From NCBI RefSeq assembly GCF_014839805.1, contig NC_051117.1, positions 930,001 to 994,000 on the forward strand: a stretch of 64,000 nt of DNA, written 5' to 3'. Under the pieces are notes generated by a model that was not told where the DNA came from, made no database searches, and saw nothing but the letters and a program-made list of their open reading frames with translations. Positions 1-12,800 of this stretch are shown in pieces. This DNA comes from Manduca sexta (lineage: Eukaryota > Arthropoda > Insecta > Lepidoptera > Sphingidae). The position numbers were made by a program, and so were the translations under genes. The number at the start of each line of letters is the position of its first letter. The first letter of the stretch is position 1.

Positions 1-106
1 ACTTGAGTTAATATAAGCAGTACCTTACTACTTTGAACATCAAATACCAAGACTATACACGAGTATTTTAATTAATTTATTATACTACAGATTATTATTG
101 GCAAAA

Positions 107-265
107 ATGTCTTCGAAAACAATTAACATAAACACAGACTTTATTGAAAACATCGCATCACAAAACCGCAGCCATCAAGTTCGTTTTATACATGAGTCAG
201 GAATCCAAGATCAAATTTCGCGAGAGTGGAATTTAACGATTCCAAGGAATAAAGTCGCAAAGTAA
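107..265 (+). other. Short 52-codon ORF, possible exon, unrecognised
   Basis: An ATG at 107 opens 52 codons to a TAA at 263. A pyrimidine-poor acceptor-like string ends in CAG at 90, and the end of the ORF carries a good donor-like string (AAA|GTAAGC at 262), so this could be a short exon rather than a complete gene. The predicted peptide is polar, has no signal peptide or membrane segment, and matches no family I recognise. It may equally be chance or old transposon sequence. Confidence 0.15.
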
Positions 266-3200
266 GCTTTTTACGAGTGGCCCCAGTCAGGTATCGTAAT
301 AAAAAAATAAGAATATCTCCGGGACTCTTTGGGGTTCATTAAATGCGTAGTTACAGTTTGATACAGTCACGGATTCAGGAACGGGCCGTGGGCGTTATGG
401 ACTCACGCGTGTCCCAACATTAAATATTCAGTTTATTTGAACTGAAGTAAACCAATTCCATTGTTCCTTTTTTGAATTTTTTTTGTTTCTTTTCTACAAG
501 TACTAAAAAGGTCCGTTAGCTGATGGGATAGTAAATGTTTTTTTTTCGTATCACTTTGCTTAATTCATCCCTGTTTAATAACGCACAGTGTTTTAGTGTT
601 TTGTCGGGAAATACCCTGGATAATGTAATGTTGTAAAAATGTTGGGGATTTGCGACACGTCTCAGTGGCGTCTAGAAAACTGTGTATGTAAGATATTAAG
701 CCTTTGGTTCTATATTTTTGTACTAGTACACTGTTTATATATCAACTCTGTTTCTCACTGTTAGGTACGTTTGTCCGATTGCGAAATGTAGGGTCTTATA
801 ATTTATATTAAAAGCCTACGAAGGGCGAATAATATTTTATATTAAATGTATATTATGTTGTGTCTTCACATAAGGAATCCTATTATGAAATTGGATAGTA
901 AGTTTTATTTTATTTGCGTTTCTGGTAATTTTTATCTGTCAATATCGATTGTTGTATTTGACAAAAAATTATATTGCTCGGAAATATTATTATGTGCTTC
1001 ATCGTCTAAAGAAACACATTCTAAAAAAATCCGCGCCGGCCGACAAAACCTATTAAATGCTTGTTTTGTATGAAATATCTAGTCTGATTATATACCGTAG
1101 TTGTTTTCTACGTTGATTTAATGCCTGTGAAATAATATGAGTGTTTTTTTTTAAATCACATATATATTTATTTGGTTTAAAATTAAACTTATATTTAAAA
1201 AAAAAATAATCAACATTGCGCCAACGGAACCCTAATTATTAATAACTCGGTCGACGTAGGGGTGTTAAAAAACGAAACAATAGTGAAATCGGTTAGTGCG
1301 AGCACTTATCGGTGATTCATTCACTCATTAGTACGAAGCGGTTCGGTGCGATGACTCACGAGTGAGTTATCGAACGTGATTCAATCAATCCATTCACCTA
1401 TTTTTGTGGGTGGATTTTTAATAAATAATTTGCAGGGAGGGATAATCCGAGATTATCTTCGTAGCGATACTACGGTTCCGTATCAGTTAATCTGGGATTA
1501 TAATTCGATGAGTATCTTTTGTTTTAAACAGTGGGATCAAATTCTCATTCCCAATTCCTTTTCAAGTTCATAGTTAAGGCCACAATTTTGACAATAGAGT
1601 ATGGTGTTAATAACAACTTGGGGAAATGAAGCTAGTACACTTATTAGTGACCTACCATTTGTCACAAAATACTGCAGTATGCTTCATATTGCAATAAGTT
1701 GTATCGTATAAAACCAGCCAACAAACCGAACCCATAACTTCTCGTTCCCAATCCGTTTATCCTCAGAGCCCTCGTCCGTCAATTAACGAGAACAAAGCGC
1801 TAAACAGATATCGTAGAGGATTCTCGCTTGTTAGCCTAATATGTGTGGAATTGAGTTAACTACTCGTACAATTCAATTTTTAGACACGGTCGTCATTCCG
1901 TTAGTAGCCTCTTCCGGCGATGTTGCCGGACCGAATCAGAATTAGCAATAGTAATCTATTTCAATTAATAAATTGATTGGAACGTAAAAAGCATTGTTAA
2001 TGGAAACGAAATAATGGTTGCTAAGTCATAACCCCGGGAGGAACCGTGTTTGAGTTTCGAATCGGGTCATTTCCGACGGAATGAACTATAGTTTGTGTCG
2101 TAAAATTGTAGATGTGAACTGTCCTGGCGCTCGTTTTATTTGAAAATGGATGAGGAGTATATTGCAGGCAGATCAAAGCTTTGTCCGTCACCGATTTTGA
2201 TGGCAACAGCCGACAATTTCTGTGCATCGTCGTGACTGCGGCAGAGCGTATTACCCTATATTATTGTCTTCTCAAACAAAACGTCGATCGTCATACGACC
2301 TTCGAATTCTGCGTGTACCTGAAACTAAGAAACTTCCTTTTTTTAGACAACTTTAATATCATCCATTATATTTCTGTAATCATGCATTTACTGTCATCTT
2401 ACGGCCTAAACAAATCAATCGAGATCCATGTTCCTCGTTATATGACGAAATATAGGCGACACAAATTACATTATAGCGTAGCGGGACTCTAAATATTAAC
2501 CCTAATATGTATTTTATTTAAATCAACATATGTTATAAACTTCATGAATAACAATCAGTAATGAATACTTCAATGAAATTCACATGAAAAGAGAACGGAC
2601 ACACCAATATTAGTAATAAAATTTATTCATCCAATTCGGTTAATAAAATAGTACACTTTTGATTTATAGTTCATCAATAAAACACACATCATTGGTTCCC
2701 GGGATTTATGCGCTGATCTGTGTGAATTGTGAGCGAACTTTTGGAACTTTCGGACCATACTTTCGTACTACTAGTAACAACTCTCATTCATATGACTAAC
2801 TTCATTCGTTCGAATTTTGATAATTAATTAATTATTTTTTGTCTCATTTTGTTCCTAATTTAAATTTGTTATCAACATATTGTTTTTGTTTTTATTATTT
2901 ACCGTATCAATTATGTAATGTTTAACGTACGCATTATAATTTTAAGTATTTATTTAAAGTTTTCAGAGTAACAAGCGATGTTAAAAAATCTTTAGATTAA
3001 ATAAAAAATTTAACCAATAAATTTGCCAGTATTTTTTTTGTATTTAGAAGCTACTATTCCAAAACATTGAAAATTTTAATGTTACTGTAGTTAAGAAACC
3101 TAATTTCTACGTATTTTGATTCCAAGTAATGTAAAGCACAGAAAACCAGCTTCTTACGAACACTTAGTACTTAAAACGTGCCGCCATTTTGTTCACAATA

Positions 3201-3539
3201 AAAAGCTAGCAATTTAATCATTAAGATTAAACATCGGGAATATACACAAGGGAATATAAAAAAAACCGGAACACTTCAATTAATGCCAGACATTGCAATT
3301 GATGGCTGCGGTTTAATCGAAAACGTATAGCGGTTCAGTGAGTCACACAGCCGAGATACGGCCAATGCGGATTCATTAACCGGTGAAATATTACTATTGA
3401 GATAGAAATACCGGAAAGAAATACCGGTAAATATTTTTGGTCATTAGTGCCGAAGTCATTAATAGTGTTTGGGATAAATTAATCTGTGTACTATCAGTGA
3501 AGGAATATCGAGGGAGTTTGACATCATGACAATGATTGG
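266..3539. other. AT-rich DNA without recognised gene
   Basis: No coding block or recognisable transposon protein is seen. The open frames at 846-1073, 1376-1573, 2021-2227 and 2181-2492 have AT-driven composition, no splice context and no domain signature. One stem-loop (1442-1501) is listed separately. Confidence 0.5.
1442..1501. repeat. Stem-loop with 14 bp arms
   Basis: ATAATCCGAGATTA at 1442-1455 is the reverse complement of 1488-1501 with one mismatch. The 32 bp loop holds a second small inverted pair, CGTAG / CTACG. It may be the core of a decayed palindromic element; no outer terminal repeats were found. Confidence 0.5.
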
Positions 3540-3722
3540 TGCGGTGGTGTAGTTGTATTACGGTACGACTAGAGTGCTGAGGTCTCGGGTTCGATCCCCG
3601 GTCGGGCAATGATTTGGGTATTTCTACTCAGTATCAATCTGGAGTCTGGAATTTGTACCTGATATGAAGATAGGCACGCGTTACACCATGGGACGATATA
3701 TAGGGACTTTTACACGCGGGCG
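3540..3722 (+). repeat. tRNA-derived SINE, family A
   Basis: The head has a tRNA-like B box (GGGTTCGATCCCCG near 3588-3601) and an A-box-like GTAGTTG. It is followed by the family body (CTCAGTATC..CTGGAGTCTGGAATTTGT..GATATG..GATAGGC..ACCATGGGACG). The same body occurs near 18300-18512 (-), 31373-31413, 40993-41262 and 44475-44700, so it is a dispersed SINE family and not a functional tRNA. Confidence 0.75.
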
Positions 3723-4010
3723 AAGCCAGGAGTAAAAGTTTATTATAAAACGAGTGAAATATTTTCGAACATATCTCATAATTTACAATCTATTTAATAC
3801 TTACTAACTTTTGCCACCGGCTGCGCCTGCGTGAAAGATTTCCTATGATAAAAGTCTCGCTTCATATTTCCCCGGAATAAAAAACTATAGCACTCAGGAT
3901 GACTGTAGCTTTCTATTTGTGAAAGAATTTTTCTAAATCGGTTAAATTCTAGAGATTCGTCCCTAAACATACAAACTCACAAACTTTCATCTTGATATAT
4001 TTATATAGAT
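3705..4010. repeat. Interspersed repeat, family R
   Basis: Contains CGCGGGCGAAGCC, a 'tatttccccggaataaaa' block and a tail reading 'aaatcggttaaat...aaacatacaaactcacaaactttc'. This family is widespread in the window (see 47737-48015, 52885-53060, 53210-53610). Such strings are typical of abundant lepidopteran retroelement 3' ends; the parent element cannot be identified from this fragment. Confidence 0.6.
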
Positions 4011-4274
4011 TGTATAACGTAGTATAAAATATAATTTTATTCAATTTGTGAGACATTGTTAAGAATTATTCTACGCTTGTAGCGACAATAAACCTTTGTT
4101 TAAAATAAAACAGTGTTCCCGATGTCGGCCAGGAAACGGAAATGGATAAATGTTATACAATCTTTCGTTTATCCTGTTGTACAGAAATATTCTTTTTCGT
4201 TTATGTATCGTGAAATTAAATAAGTTGCTTTAGAAATAAAAATAAAATACCTCCAAAGTCTATGTTTAATAATA

Positions 4275-4570
4275 TTAGCCCAGTATTATAATCCCGCTGC
4301 TGGACACAGGTCTTCTCTACTACTTAGGAATTAGGCCTTAGTCCACCACGCTGGCCTAGTGTGGATTGCCAGAGTTCACTCATTCTCAAAATTACTATAG
4401 AGAACTTCTCAGGTAGCAAGTTTCCTCACGATGTTTTCCTTCACCGTTAAAGCAAGCGATAATTCACAAAGAATACACACACAACTCCAGAAAAAGCAAT
4501 AGGCTTTGGGTTTTGAACCTACAGACATTCGTCTTTGCAGTGTATGCTTAGTGCTTAACTACAAGCGAGT
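4275..4570 (-). repeat. tRNA-derived SINE, family B, inverted
   Basis: Read on the - strand, the body shows the family B landmarks in order: GAATGTCTGTAGGTTCAAAACCC (B-box-like), TGTGTGTATTCTTTGTGAATTATCGC, GTTAACGGTGAAGGAAAACATCGTGAGG, and the 3' end CACTAGGCCAGCGTGGTGGACTAAGGCC. It is the only fairly complete minus-strand copy here. Confidence 0.7.
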
Positions 4571-4574
4571 TACT

Positions 4575-4850
4575 GTAAGCTATAGAACCGCCCATAAACA
4601 GTAGAAATACCATCCAACATTAAATTACAAAGTATAGTTTGGTATGACACTGTGCTCTCCATCTTAAGACATGATAATTGGATGTTAAGTCTATTATGTC
4701 CAGTAGTTACATTAGTTATAATGTCCTTCAAACCGGAACACAACAGTGCTGCTTGACGGTAGAAATAGACATTGCGGTGGCACCTACCCAGGCGGACTCT
4801 GGCATATCAAAATCTACCACCAATGGGTCTTTCATATGTGAGACAGACAG
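4575..4850 (+). repeat. Interspersed repeat, family C
   Basis: Carries the family C body: 'accgcccataaacagtagaaataccatccaac', 'acaaagtatagtttggtatgac', 'tgtccttcaaaccggaacacaaca', 'gtagaaatagacattgcggtggcacctaccca'. The same order recurs at 56215-56480, with shorter copies at 9935-10070 (-), 28765-28892 (-), 49222-49375 and 59305-59400. It abuts the SINE B copy directly upstream. Confidence 0.65.
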
Positions 4851-4859
4851 ACCTCCGAA

Positions 4860-7800
4860 CTGAATCATCGTGACTACTAGTCACTATTACTATTACTACT
4901 AGTATATCTAAAACATCTGGTGCTAGTTGCCAGTTAGTTAGACCTAAAATAACGTTAAACTACGGCACGCGTCACGTAGCTAACTCAAACGTGAATAAGT
5001 AAGGACAAAATGTGCTCCGGACTCCTCACAATTTCGCTCTGTTGAAATATTCGTGTTCGCTGTTGTGTTGATGAAGGTTCTGTATGTGTTTTACTGAGAC
5101 TTTTTTTATACGCTAAAGTGACCACACTGTATCTGATGAGTGGTGTCCAGATATCATTATTGAAGATATTCCTCGCCAGTGTATTGTATGGTTTAAATCG
5201 CGCTTGTCAGCAGCGGAAGAGAGTGGATTAAAATATTAAATGAACTGGCAACCACCAATCGGCACGAGTGTTCACGACCGACTGCCTCGATCTGTCAAAT
5301 GCTCAGTGTTTTTGTAGCAAAGGAGTGTCACAAATACCCTCAATATTTTTTTTATTTTAACACGCTCGTAACTTGGAATGCTCTTTAATTATAATATCCA
5401 GGAACTGAAAACAAAAATGCTTGGACACTGATGCTTAGCGGCCGAAATAGTCAAAGCTACTCAGACATCGAATTATCTAGATACTGATATTATAAAGATG
5501 AAGAGTTTGTTGCTTTGAATGCGGCTTATCTTATGAACTACTAAACCGATTTTGATTATTTTAGATAGTTACATTACTTCTGAGTGCATTTAAACTACTT
5601 TTTATCCCGGAAAACCTTTTCCACGTGGGCGAAGCTATAGGCACAGGCTATCTAGAAATAAAGAATAAAGTAATACCATTGTTACAAAAATAATTTTGAC
5701 ACCTATAAGTATAGGCATAAGGTCGCTAATTCGGGCGTTAAACTTGACATAAAAATACAATTTAAAGAAAATAAACATGGCAACCCTAAAAGATTCGCGA
5801 GTCGTACACACGATTTCCTTCGCAGGATAACAAACTTATCATTCCAACAACACGTTTTCGTAAATATTTCGCAATAATCCAGTACAATTCGTGTACCGTA
5901 CGCCATATGTGTTATTTATTTTGATTTCATAAAAATAACTGAGTGGAAAGGAATGTGATATTTGAAAACATCGTGTTCGAATTTCGAATAGTTTGCATTC
6001 GATATTTGAATTTAGGTTTTGTTTGATGCAGGATGCGTTATTTCTCCTGATTTTTTTTTTTTATAATATAGATGTGATGTTTATGATTCTGAAATAAATG
6101 CTTTCTTTCTATAAATAGTTATTCGTACTTGACTAATCTAATAGGGCTTTGTAATTAGGTTTATATTTCTTCTGGCTAATCAACGCAACAGCTAACCTGA
6201 TATAAAGTCATTTTGTCAGCCAAATAGAGGTGCAAAGATAAAACCAAACATTTTCCCAAATAGGTCTTACTAGCGAAGTCGCGAGCAATTTTGACCAACA
6301 AGATTTTCATAACCTTACATTCGCGCATCAAGCCGCTCCTACATACTTCTACTATCGATTTATCAATCAAATAACCAGTTATAACTGGTATCACAATGGA
6401 ATCAACGGTCCGAGTCATCGGAAGGTCCAAGGTTTTAGAAACTTAATTATGCGCTCACGACTCCGCGGTTGAAGGAAAACCACAATGCGATACGTTTGGA
6501 CTAAACTTAATAATAGTCATTGTGACTAATTATGGTGGAACACCGTGTGAAGTATAGGTTCGATTATTTGGTTGGATTGTGTTTTTGTTCCGATGATGTT
6601 AGCTAGGCGTTGCTTGCGGGTTCGCTCGCGTGAAAACCTTTCTCACAACAAAAGTTCTTAAAACACAGCTCGTCAGGGCCATCTATTTAAAAAAGATTAA
6701 AATTTCCATTATGACTTAAGGGATCATTACCAGGATAAAATGTAGCTTTTTTACTAATTTAGGATATGGTCTACCGTTTTGTCAAATGTCATCTAAATCT
6801 GTTTAGTTGTTTCTGCGTTTACTTCAGACAAACGTACAATCTCACAAACTTTCGCATTTATAATTATTAGTAAGAAGTAAGATGATTCGTTTTCTGTCAA
6901 ATATCTGGGAGCTTGTTGGTAATATGGCTGATATTGCTGCCTAATGACTTATTTTTTTTTTTATTTTTTGATATATTTTTTAAATGTTTATGTGTGTCAT
7001 TATATATTTATTATAGGTATACGAATACTTTTATTCTTTCTTTGTTTTCCTATCATATAACCCATCCTTTATCACTTATATTTTGCCATAAGTTAATTTA
7101 CAAAGCATTTCAAACGTCCACAACTTGTTATAACAAAACCTCTGTCCCTAGATTTATAGACATCTTTCAAATAACGAAATAACTTTTCATATTTTTGTAA
7201 AAAACTTGTAAGAATTACAAGAGATTGCGTTAGTTTCCCATCTCTTGCAGTGGCATCAAAGCCACTTACCGTCCGCACCGGGATATATTTAGACGCGGGA
7301 TACGGGATTTTTTATGTTTAAAATTCCCCATGACAACCCTTTAAGTGCTTGATATTTATTGGTATTTTTTGTTGTAAAGAAAGGAAGTGACACGTTTTAC
7401 GTTTGTGTTTTGATATGTAGAATGTGTTTTGTTTTTAATTCTTTATGTAAGGAGTTTGTTCGGAATTTCACGGGTATGTCGCTCCGCTTTCACAGGTTTT
7501 CACTCACTTTTCACGTCTTCAAATTTTTTTTAATAACCCTTAGCCCTTTCCGATGCAGGAACCAACAACAATTTCTATTGCCATTGAAAACCAAACTGCG
7601 AGGTCTTCTCCACACATACCGAAAAAATGTACGTCTTCTCAAACTCCATAGTCGGAATAAATTGGGTAGCAACAATGACATCTTCTTAGTTGCTATGGCT
7701 ACTTATATTGTCTTTACTGATGTTTTCATGTTTTATTTTAATGACGATTACTCGAACACCAGAAGCGAGGGTTACATGAAAAAAAGAGTGTTTACCTCCC

Positions 7801-8263
7801 GGTAGGCAAAAGATTGGCTGTGCCTTTGATATTGCAAAGTCCATGCGGCGGATGCTGCATACCATCAGGCGGACCACTTGCTCGTTTGCCTACTAAGGCA
7901 ATGAAAAAGAAATCACAAATTTATTTCCAAAAATACATTAAAACTAAATTGACCAGACTGTTTCATGATTCCGTGAATGGCGTTCCCTTCTAGATTTAAA
8001 ACCTTTGATTGTTTACGAAAACCATTCACGGTTCTTGGTAGCACAATTGTTTACCAAGATGGCTCTTGAGTGTCTCGTAAACAAAACGTCTGTCTGTCTA
8101 TGTAACCATTGTTTTATAACGGGCCGTGTTTAAATGTATCCGATTTGTTTGGGAAGCGTTTAAAGTACTTAAATATGAAGTAACTAAGGCATCATTTTTT
8201 AAATAATGTAGTGGCGTTGTTTGATTTGTTTCATATAAATAAGGGTTTAATTTGTATGTAAAG
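4860..8263. other. Repeat-bearing DNA, no recognised gene
   Basis: Family R fragments lie near 5515-5650 and 6600-6870, and a family C fragment near 7845-7895. Open frames at 5703-5906, 6176-6430, 6913-7182 and 7359-7805 are AT-rich, lack domains and lack a coding-like third position. Either upstream intergenic DNA or a 5' intron of the PRRT-like gene. Confidence 0.45.
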
Positions 8264-8862
8264 CTAGTTTTTGGATTTAATCGCGGTTTTAGTTTTATTT
8301 ATAAAATATATTTTACTCACGTTTCGGCGCTTTCTTCCCGAACGTAATGTCCAGTTTAAAAAAAAACTTTGAACCCCGCGATGAAATCCGAAAACTAGTT
8401 TATTTCGATACCCGATATGCGTGTAAATATAAAAAATCATTAAATGATTAATAATATGTATTTTTGGGTTATAATATAGTGTCTCAGAGGTTGAGAGGTT
8501 GTGTGGTAAATGGAAGACGTCTTTTGCTATCAATGGGATGTGGTTTGAAGGGTTTTAATTTTAAAATTAAAGTATTCAACTAATATATAGCTAGTTTTCC
8601 CATTTTGTCGCGGTATTAGTTTTGTTTATGAAATATATTTACTCACGTTTTGGCGCTTTCTTCCTAAGTTCCATAGATAGTCGAGTTTGAAATAAAAACT
8701 GCAAAACTCGTGCTAATAATATGATTGAGTTGTAATATGTATTTTAGGTTATAATATAGTAGATCAGAGGCTGTGAGAGGTTGCTTGGTAAATTGAAGAC
8801 GTATTTTTTATTAGTAGGATGAGGTGGCAAGGATGTTATTTTTAAAAGTAAAGTATTCAACT
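8264..8862. repeat. Diverged local tandem duplication (about 300 bp unit)
   Basis: Two head-to-tail copies, about 8264-8580 and 8595-8862. Shared landmarks in the same order are CGCGGT.TTAGTTTT, TTACTCACGTTT.GGCGCTTTCTTCC, a 'ggttataatatagt' block, 'agaggttg..tggtaaa.tgaagacgt' and 'aaagtattcaact'. The copies differ by many substitutions and indels. The head resembles the family K repeat at 48430-48520. Confidence 0.7.
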
Positions 8863-9479
8863 ATTTCGAACATAATCCAATCCATAATATGGGTTTTAAT
8901 TAATGAAAATAGACGAGGGAGTTATATACTAAGCCTATTACAACCAGCGCTAGCATCTTCGTTATTCTCCAGAGATATTGTTTTGAGAGCTGAAGATATA
9001 AAATCTTAATTACATATTATTTATTATTCATTGAACTAATTATTACTGATATTAATTTTATGTTACTAAACATAATATTTATGTAATATGGTTATTTTAA
9101 TGTGTAATTAAAATAACAATATTATTAATTCTCTCCCTAAACCACTTCCCTTTTTTCAAAGTTCATACTCACGATTCCTTTGGTTGTAAGGGTATTCTCA
9201 GACACTGGTAATTACTTACAATCCTGTGAATTATGCGTCTATTTTTAACCTACCACATTTAAAGGGCTGTTATGTGTTAAAAAATACCGCCATCTTTACT
9301 CCCGAAGGTTGAACTATTTTGAAGAAGATTTATATTTTATAGACGGTTAATTTGAACAATTACAGTGATTCTATGAGTTTAAAGCGTTTATGTTTGTTGA
9401 TACAATAGGAACTTAACAAAAGAACTGGTAAGAACTAGTTTACGCTGGTGTTCGGATATATTTTATATCTGCCCGAATA

Positions 9480-9665
9480 GCGACCACCGTACACAAAGTG
9501 TTAATATCCGCCATAGTGGCCCACGTAAGTGTCGCGTTCCGTGATCAGCCTGTATATATGCTGTTCCAACAGGCCGGCATAATTGTGTCGATTGTCAAGG
9601 GGTAATCATCTCTCGTCAGTCGACATTCTATTGGACCATCAGGTGCAATGGGGTCACTTTCCTGG
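9480..9665 (+). repeat. Interspersed repeat, family D
   Basis: Holds 'ccgccatagtggcccacgtaagtg', 'gatcagcctgtatata', 'caggccggcataattgtgtcg' and 'ctcgtcagtcgac'. The same modules recur at 16545-16930 (interrupted) and partly at 13795-13875. It ends about 90 bp before the first recognised PRRT-like exon. Confidence 0.6.
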
Positions 9666-9754
9666 GCGCGTTTAAAAAACAGAACAAACTCATATTTCCC
9701 TTTTTATCTAGTTTCTTTTCTCTTCAATATAACATGTTCGTCTGTTTGTTCCAG

Positions 9755-9890
9755 CCGACCCGCTGCCAGGCAAGCACGTGCCGCTAGAGAGCTATGAGAG
9801 CGAGCTGGAGAGGGAACACGCTCTTCCCACCTCGGTGCCCAATGCCGACATACTCAAGACTAACAGCAATCCCACATACCACAAGCCTAG
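9755..9890 (+). CDS. PRRT-like gene, internal exon
   Basis: Acceptor TTGTTCCAG ends at 9754 and donor GTGAGT starts at 9891. The frame reads DPLPGKHVPLESYESEL and continues without a stop. It begins with two bases of a codon and ends with AG of a split Arg codon completed by the next exon. GC content is well above its surroundings. Confidence 0.75.
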
Positions 9891-12800
9891 GTGAGTATAA
9901 TTAAATTTTTCATAGAAAAATGAACCTAATTTTTTCATCCAGTTCTAAGATGGCGAGCGCAGTGGAATACCAAACAATACTTTGTAATTCAAGGTGTTGG
10001 ATGGTGTTTCTGCTGTTTATGGGCGGTCGTATTGTTTACCATCAGGCGAACGACAAGCTCGTCTCGTCATTTTTTTAATAATAAAATATAAGTTTATTCA
10101 GTAACCAAAACTCAGTTGCATAGTATTTTTGAGGTTGAAGCATTCTAGTTATGTAGTATAAGAATTCTTGTGTCAGATTACTTCGCTCCTCCATGACTAT
10201 AACATACTTAAGAATATCCAGTCGACAGTGCAGACGTAACCAAATCAATTTAAGTAAAGTCATTCAAGTCAATAAAAAAAAATTGAGAACCTCCATTTTG
10301 GAGTCGTTTCAAAACACATCAAAATGAAATCTCTTAATTTAGTAGGTTGTATATAAAAAAAAAAAACAATCCATCATCCTCACACAATTTCGCCAATAAT
10401 TCTATATTCAATTTAGATTTCTATTATCTCGTACTTTAACAAACTTATCCCTGTGTTATTGGAACAAAAAACTTTATGATTTATTACAACGGTGAGCACG
10501 CGAGTTTTCCCGATGTTTTCCTTCGTCACGGCGAAAAAACAATGCGAACGGAATCTTTGTTAGGGTGTCTAGTTGATATGAAAGTTTGGGATAATAGTGT
10601 GCAATTGTTTGTACGTAAATTAGGTTTTTTTGTGGCAAGAAATACAGGGTTTTTTATTGTATTCATTTATTAAATCAGAAATAATAATGTTAGAGAAAAG
10701 AGTGAGTACGGGGGCAAAGAAAATAAATAAGTATATTTTTTACTATTTTAGCTACTTTTAATTTGCTTGTTTTGCATAAATTCCTTTCTAAATACAAATT
10801 GGACAAAAAATTATAATTATTGATTAAAAAAAAAACTAAATCATACGTATCCGATTTATATACTGACATCCAATTTAAATAATTGTAAAAATATTTGTAT
10901 CATATTTTTTTGCGATATATTTTTTTGCAAAAAAGAAATGTAAATCAAAAAGCTATTTCTGGTCACCCTGTAAGTACGTACGCACCAAGTCTCTATCAAT
11001 CAATGCCGTTATGAATTGTTCTTGTTGCGAACTCGGAATGTTTTCACAACACAGACTTGTTCATTAACGCTGCCCTCTATCCGACAAGTTTGAGATGTTT
11101 ATTCCTTTGGGAATATATCGAGAGCTTTTCGATACTTTCTATGAAAAAAAGGTAAGTGTGGCGATAAGCCTCAGTCATACTGTAGGCTAATAAAAAAAAA
11201 GGTCCGTGTTGGCTATACAGGGTGTAGTATTTGTTCATTAAGGCCTTGACAAGTCGGGAAATGAAAAGTATTTATCAAGGTGAGAATCATCTTAGTAACT
11301 TCAAATTTATATTATATGACTATGTACTTTTGAATTTTGGGGCGGCTTAAGTTTATTTAATTATTTGCAAATTGGTAGCTCTACCCATTTAATACCAAAC
11401 ATTAACAAATGTGTGTATTCTATGTGAATTTATCGCTCGCTTTAACGGTGAAGGAAAACATCGTGAGGAAACCTGCACACCTGAATTTCGAAGGTGTGTG
11501 AAGTCTACCAATCCGCACTAGGCCAGCGTGGTGGACTAAGGCCTAATCCCTCTCAGTAGTAGAGGAGGCCCGTGCTCAGCAGTGGGCAAGTATATAATAC
11601 AGGGCTGACATTATTTTATTATTTATTAACAAATCTTTCATGTGCTAAACACCATTTAGTTCAATGTAACATCAATTAAATAGAAATTAAGAAGACATTT
11701 TGAAAAACAATAACTTATCAAGATGGCGACATTCTCTTTTAAAAAGTCCGTTACAATACAATGTCAAGTACTCTTAGCGTAAATTAAAAGGCCATTAATT
11801 ATGCGAAAACACTTAAAAAAAAACGGGCATAAAAGATAATATTTCAAAGCGTAAAAATCTTTTTTTCCCTCATTAATTAATTAAAGTTCTTATGTAATAT
11901 GAAAATTCGAGTCTCAAGGCCCGAGTTTGTTGAGGGAGATCTTAATCTTAGTTTTTGTCGTGAAATAATTGTTGCCGAGGACAAAACGTTAATTATTCCA
12001 CAACGTAACGAAGTTCTGCGTTTCATAATTACAAATTTACTGTTACGTACTAATTTTGTACAAAAGATGATCGTTTAGTTTCGTTTTTGAGATATTTTTT
12101 TTTTATAACAGGATGTTTTTGACGTTTTAGGTTATAGAAATTGGTCAAATATTTGTTTTTTAACGGGGTTAAACATTTGTCATTGGACTTTTGCGTTTAT
12201 TTGCTATTGAATCAAAGATAGAGCTTTAAAGTTAGCTAAATACCTGCTAAAGTCCTGATAAATTAAAGAAAAAAACTTACGGAAAAACTATAATATATAT
12301 AAAATTCGAATTTAAAAAAATATCTAGTTCAAATTGAAATCAAAATAACTGTTACATCACCACAAATCAGTTCATATACCAATACCAAGAATCTTACAAA
12401 TATATGTCCCGTTACTGAATCAAAAATTCGTACCACATTCGTTCGTAAGTTTCCAAGTGTTTGGTGTAATTTGTATGCAAAAAGGATTAAACTTTTCGTG
12501 TTAACTTGAAGTTTTAAAGTACGTGACTATACAGATTCTAAGGGCACTTGAGTTTTTATTTTAGTGCGTTGTTAGTCCCACTGCGTGCTATATACTATAA
12601 ATCGCTTTCCGTAATAATATCTTAGCAAAATTATATTTCATTATACAATAAATAAACACGGTGGTAAATTATACATGATTACTCATGTTTAAGGATCGCA
12701 ATAAATCAAAAGCAAAATGCTTTTCTATTTATCAATAAGTAACCATTCTAGTGCCGAAACATCTATTTTCAGAAAACTGTTAAAATTAGCAACTCCAGTG

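Noticed and set aside
7359..7805. 148-codon + strand ORF, the longest unassigned frame
   Set aside because: Phe/Leu-rich translation of T-rich DNA with no family pattern, signal or splice support, ending in a repeat fragment.
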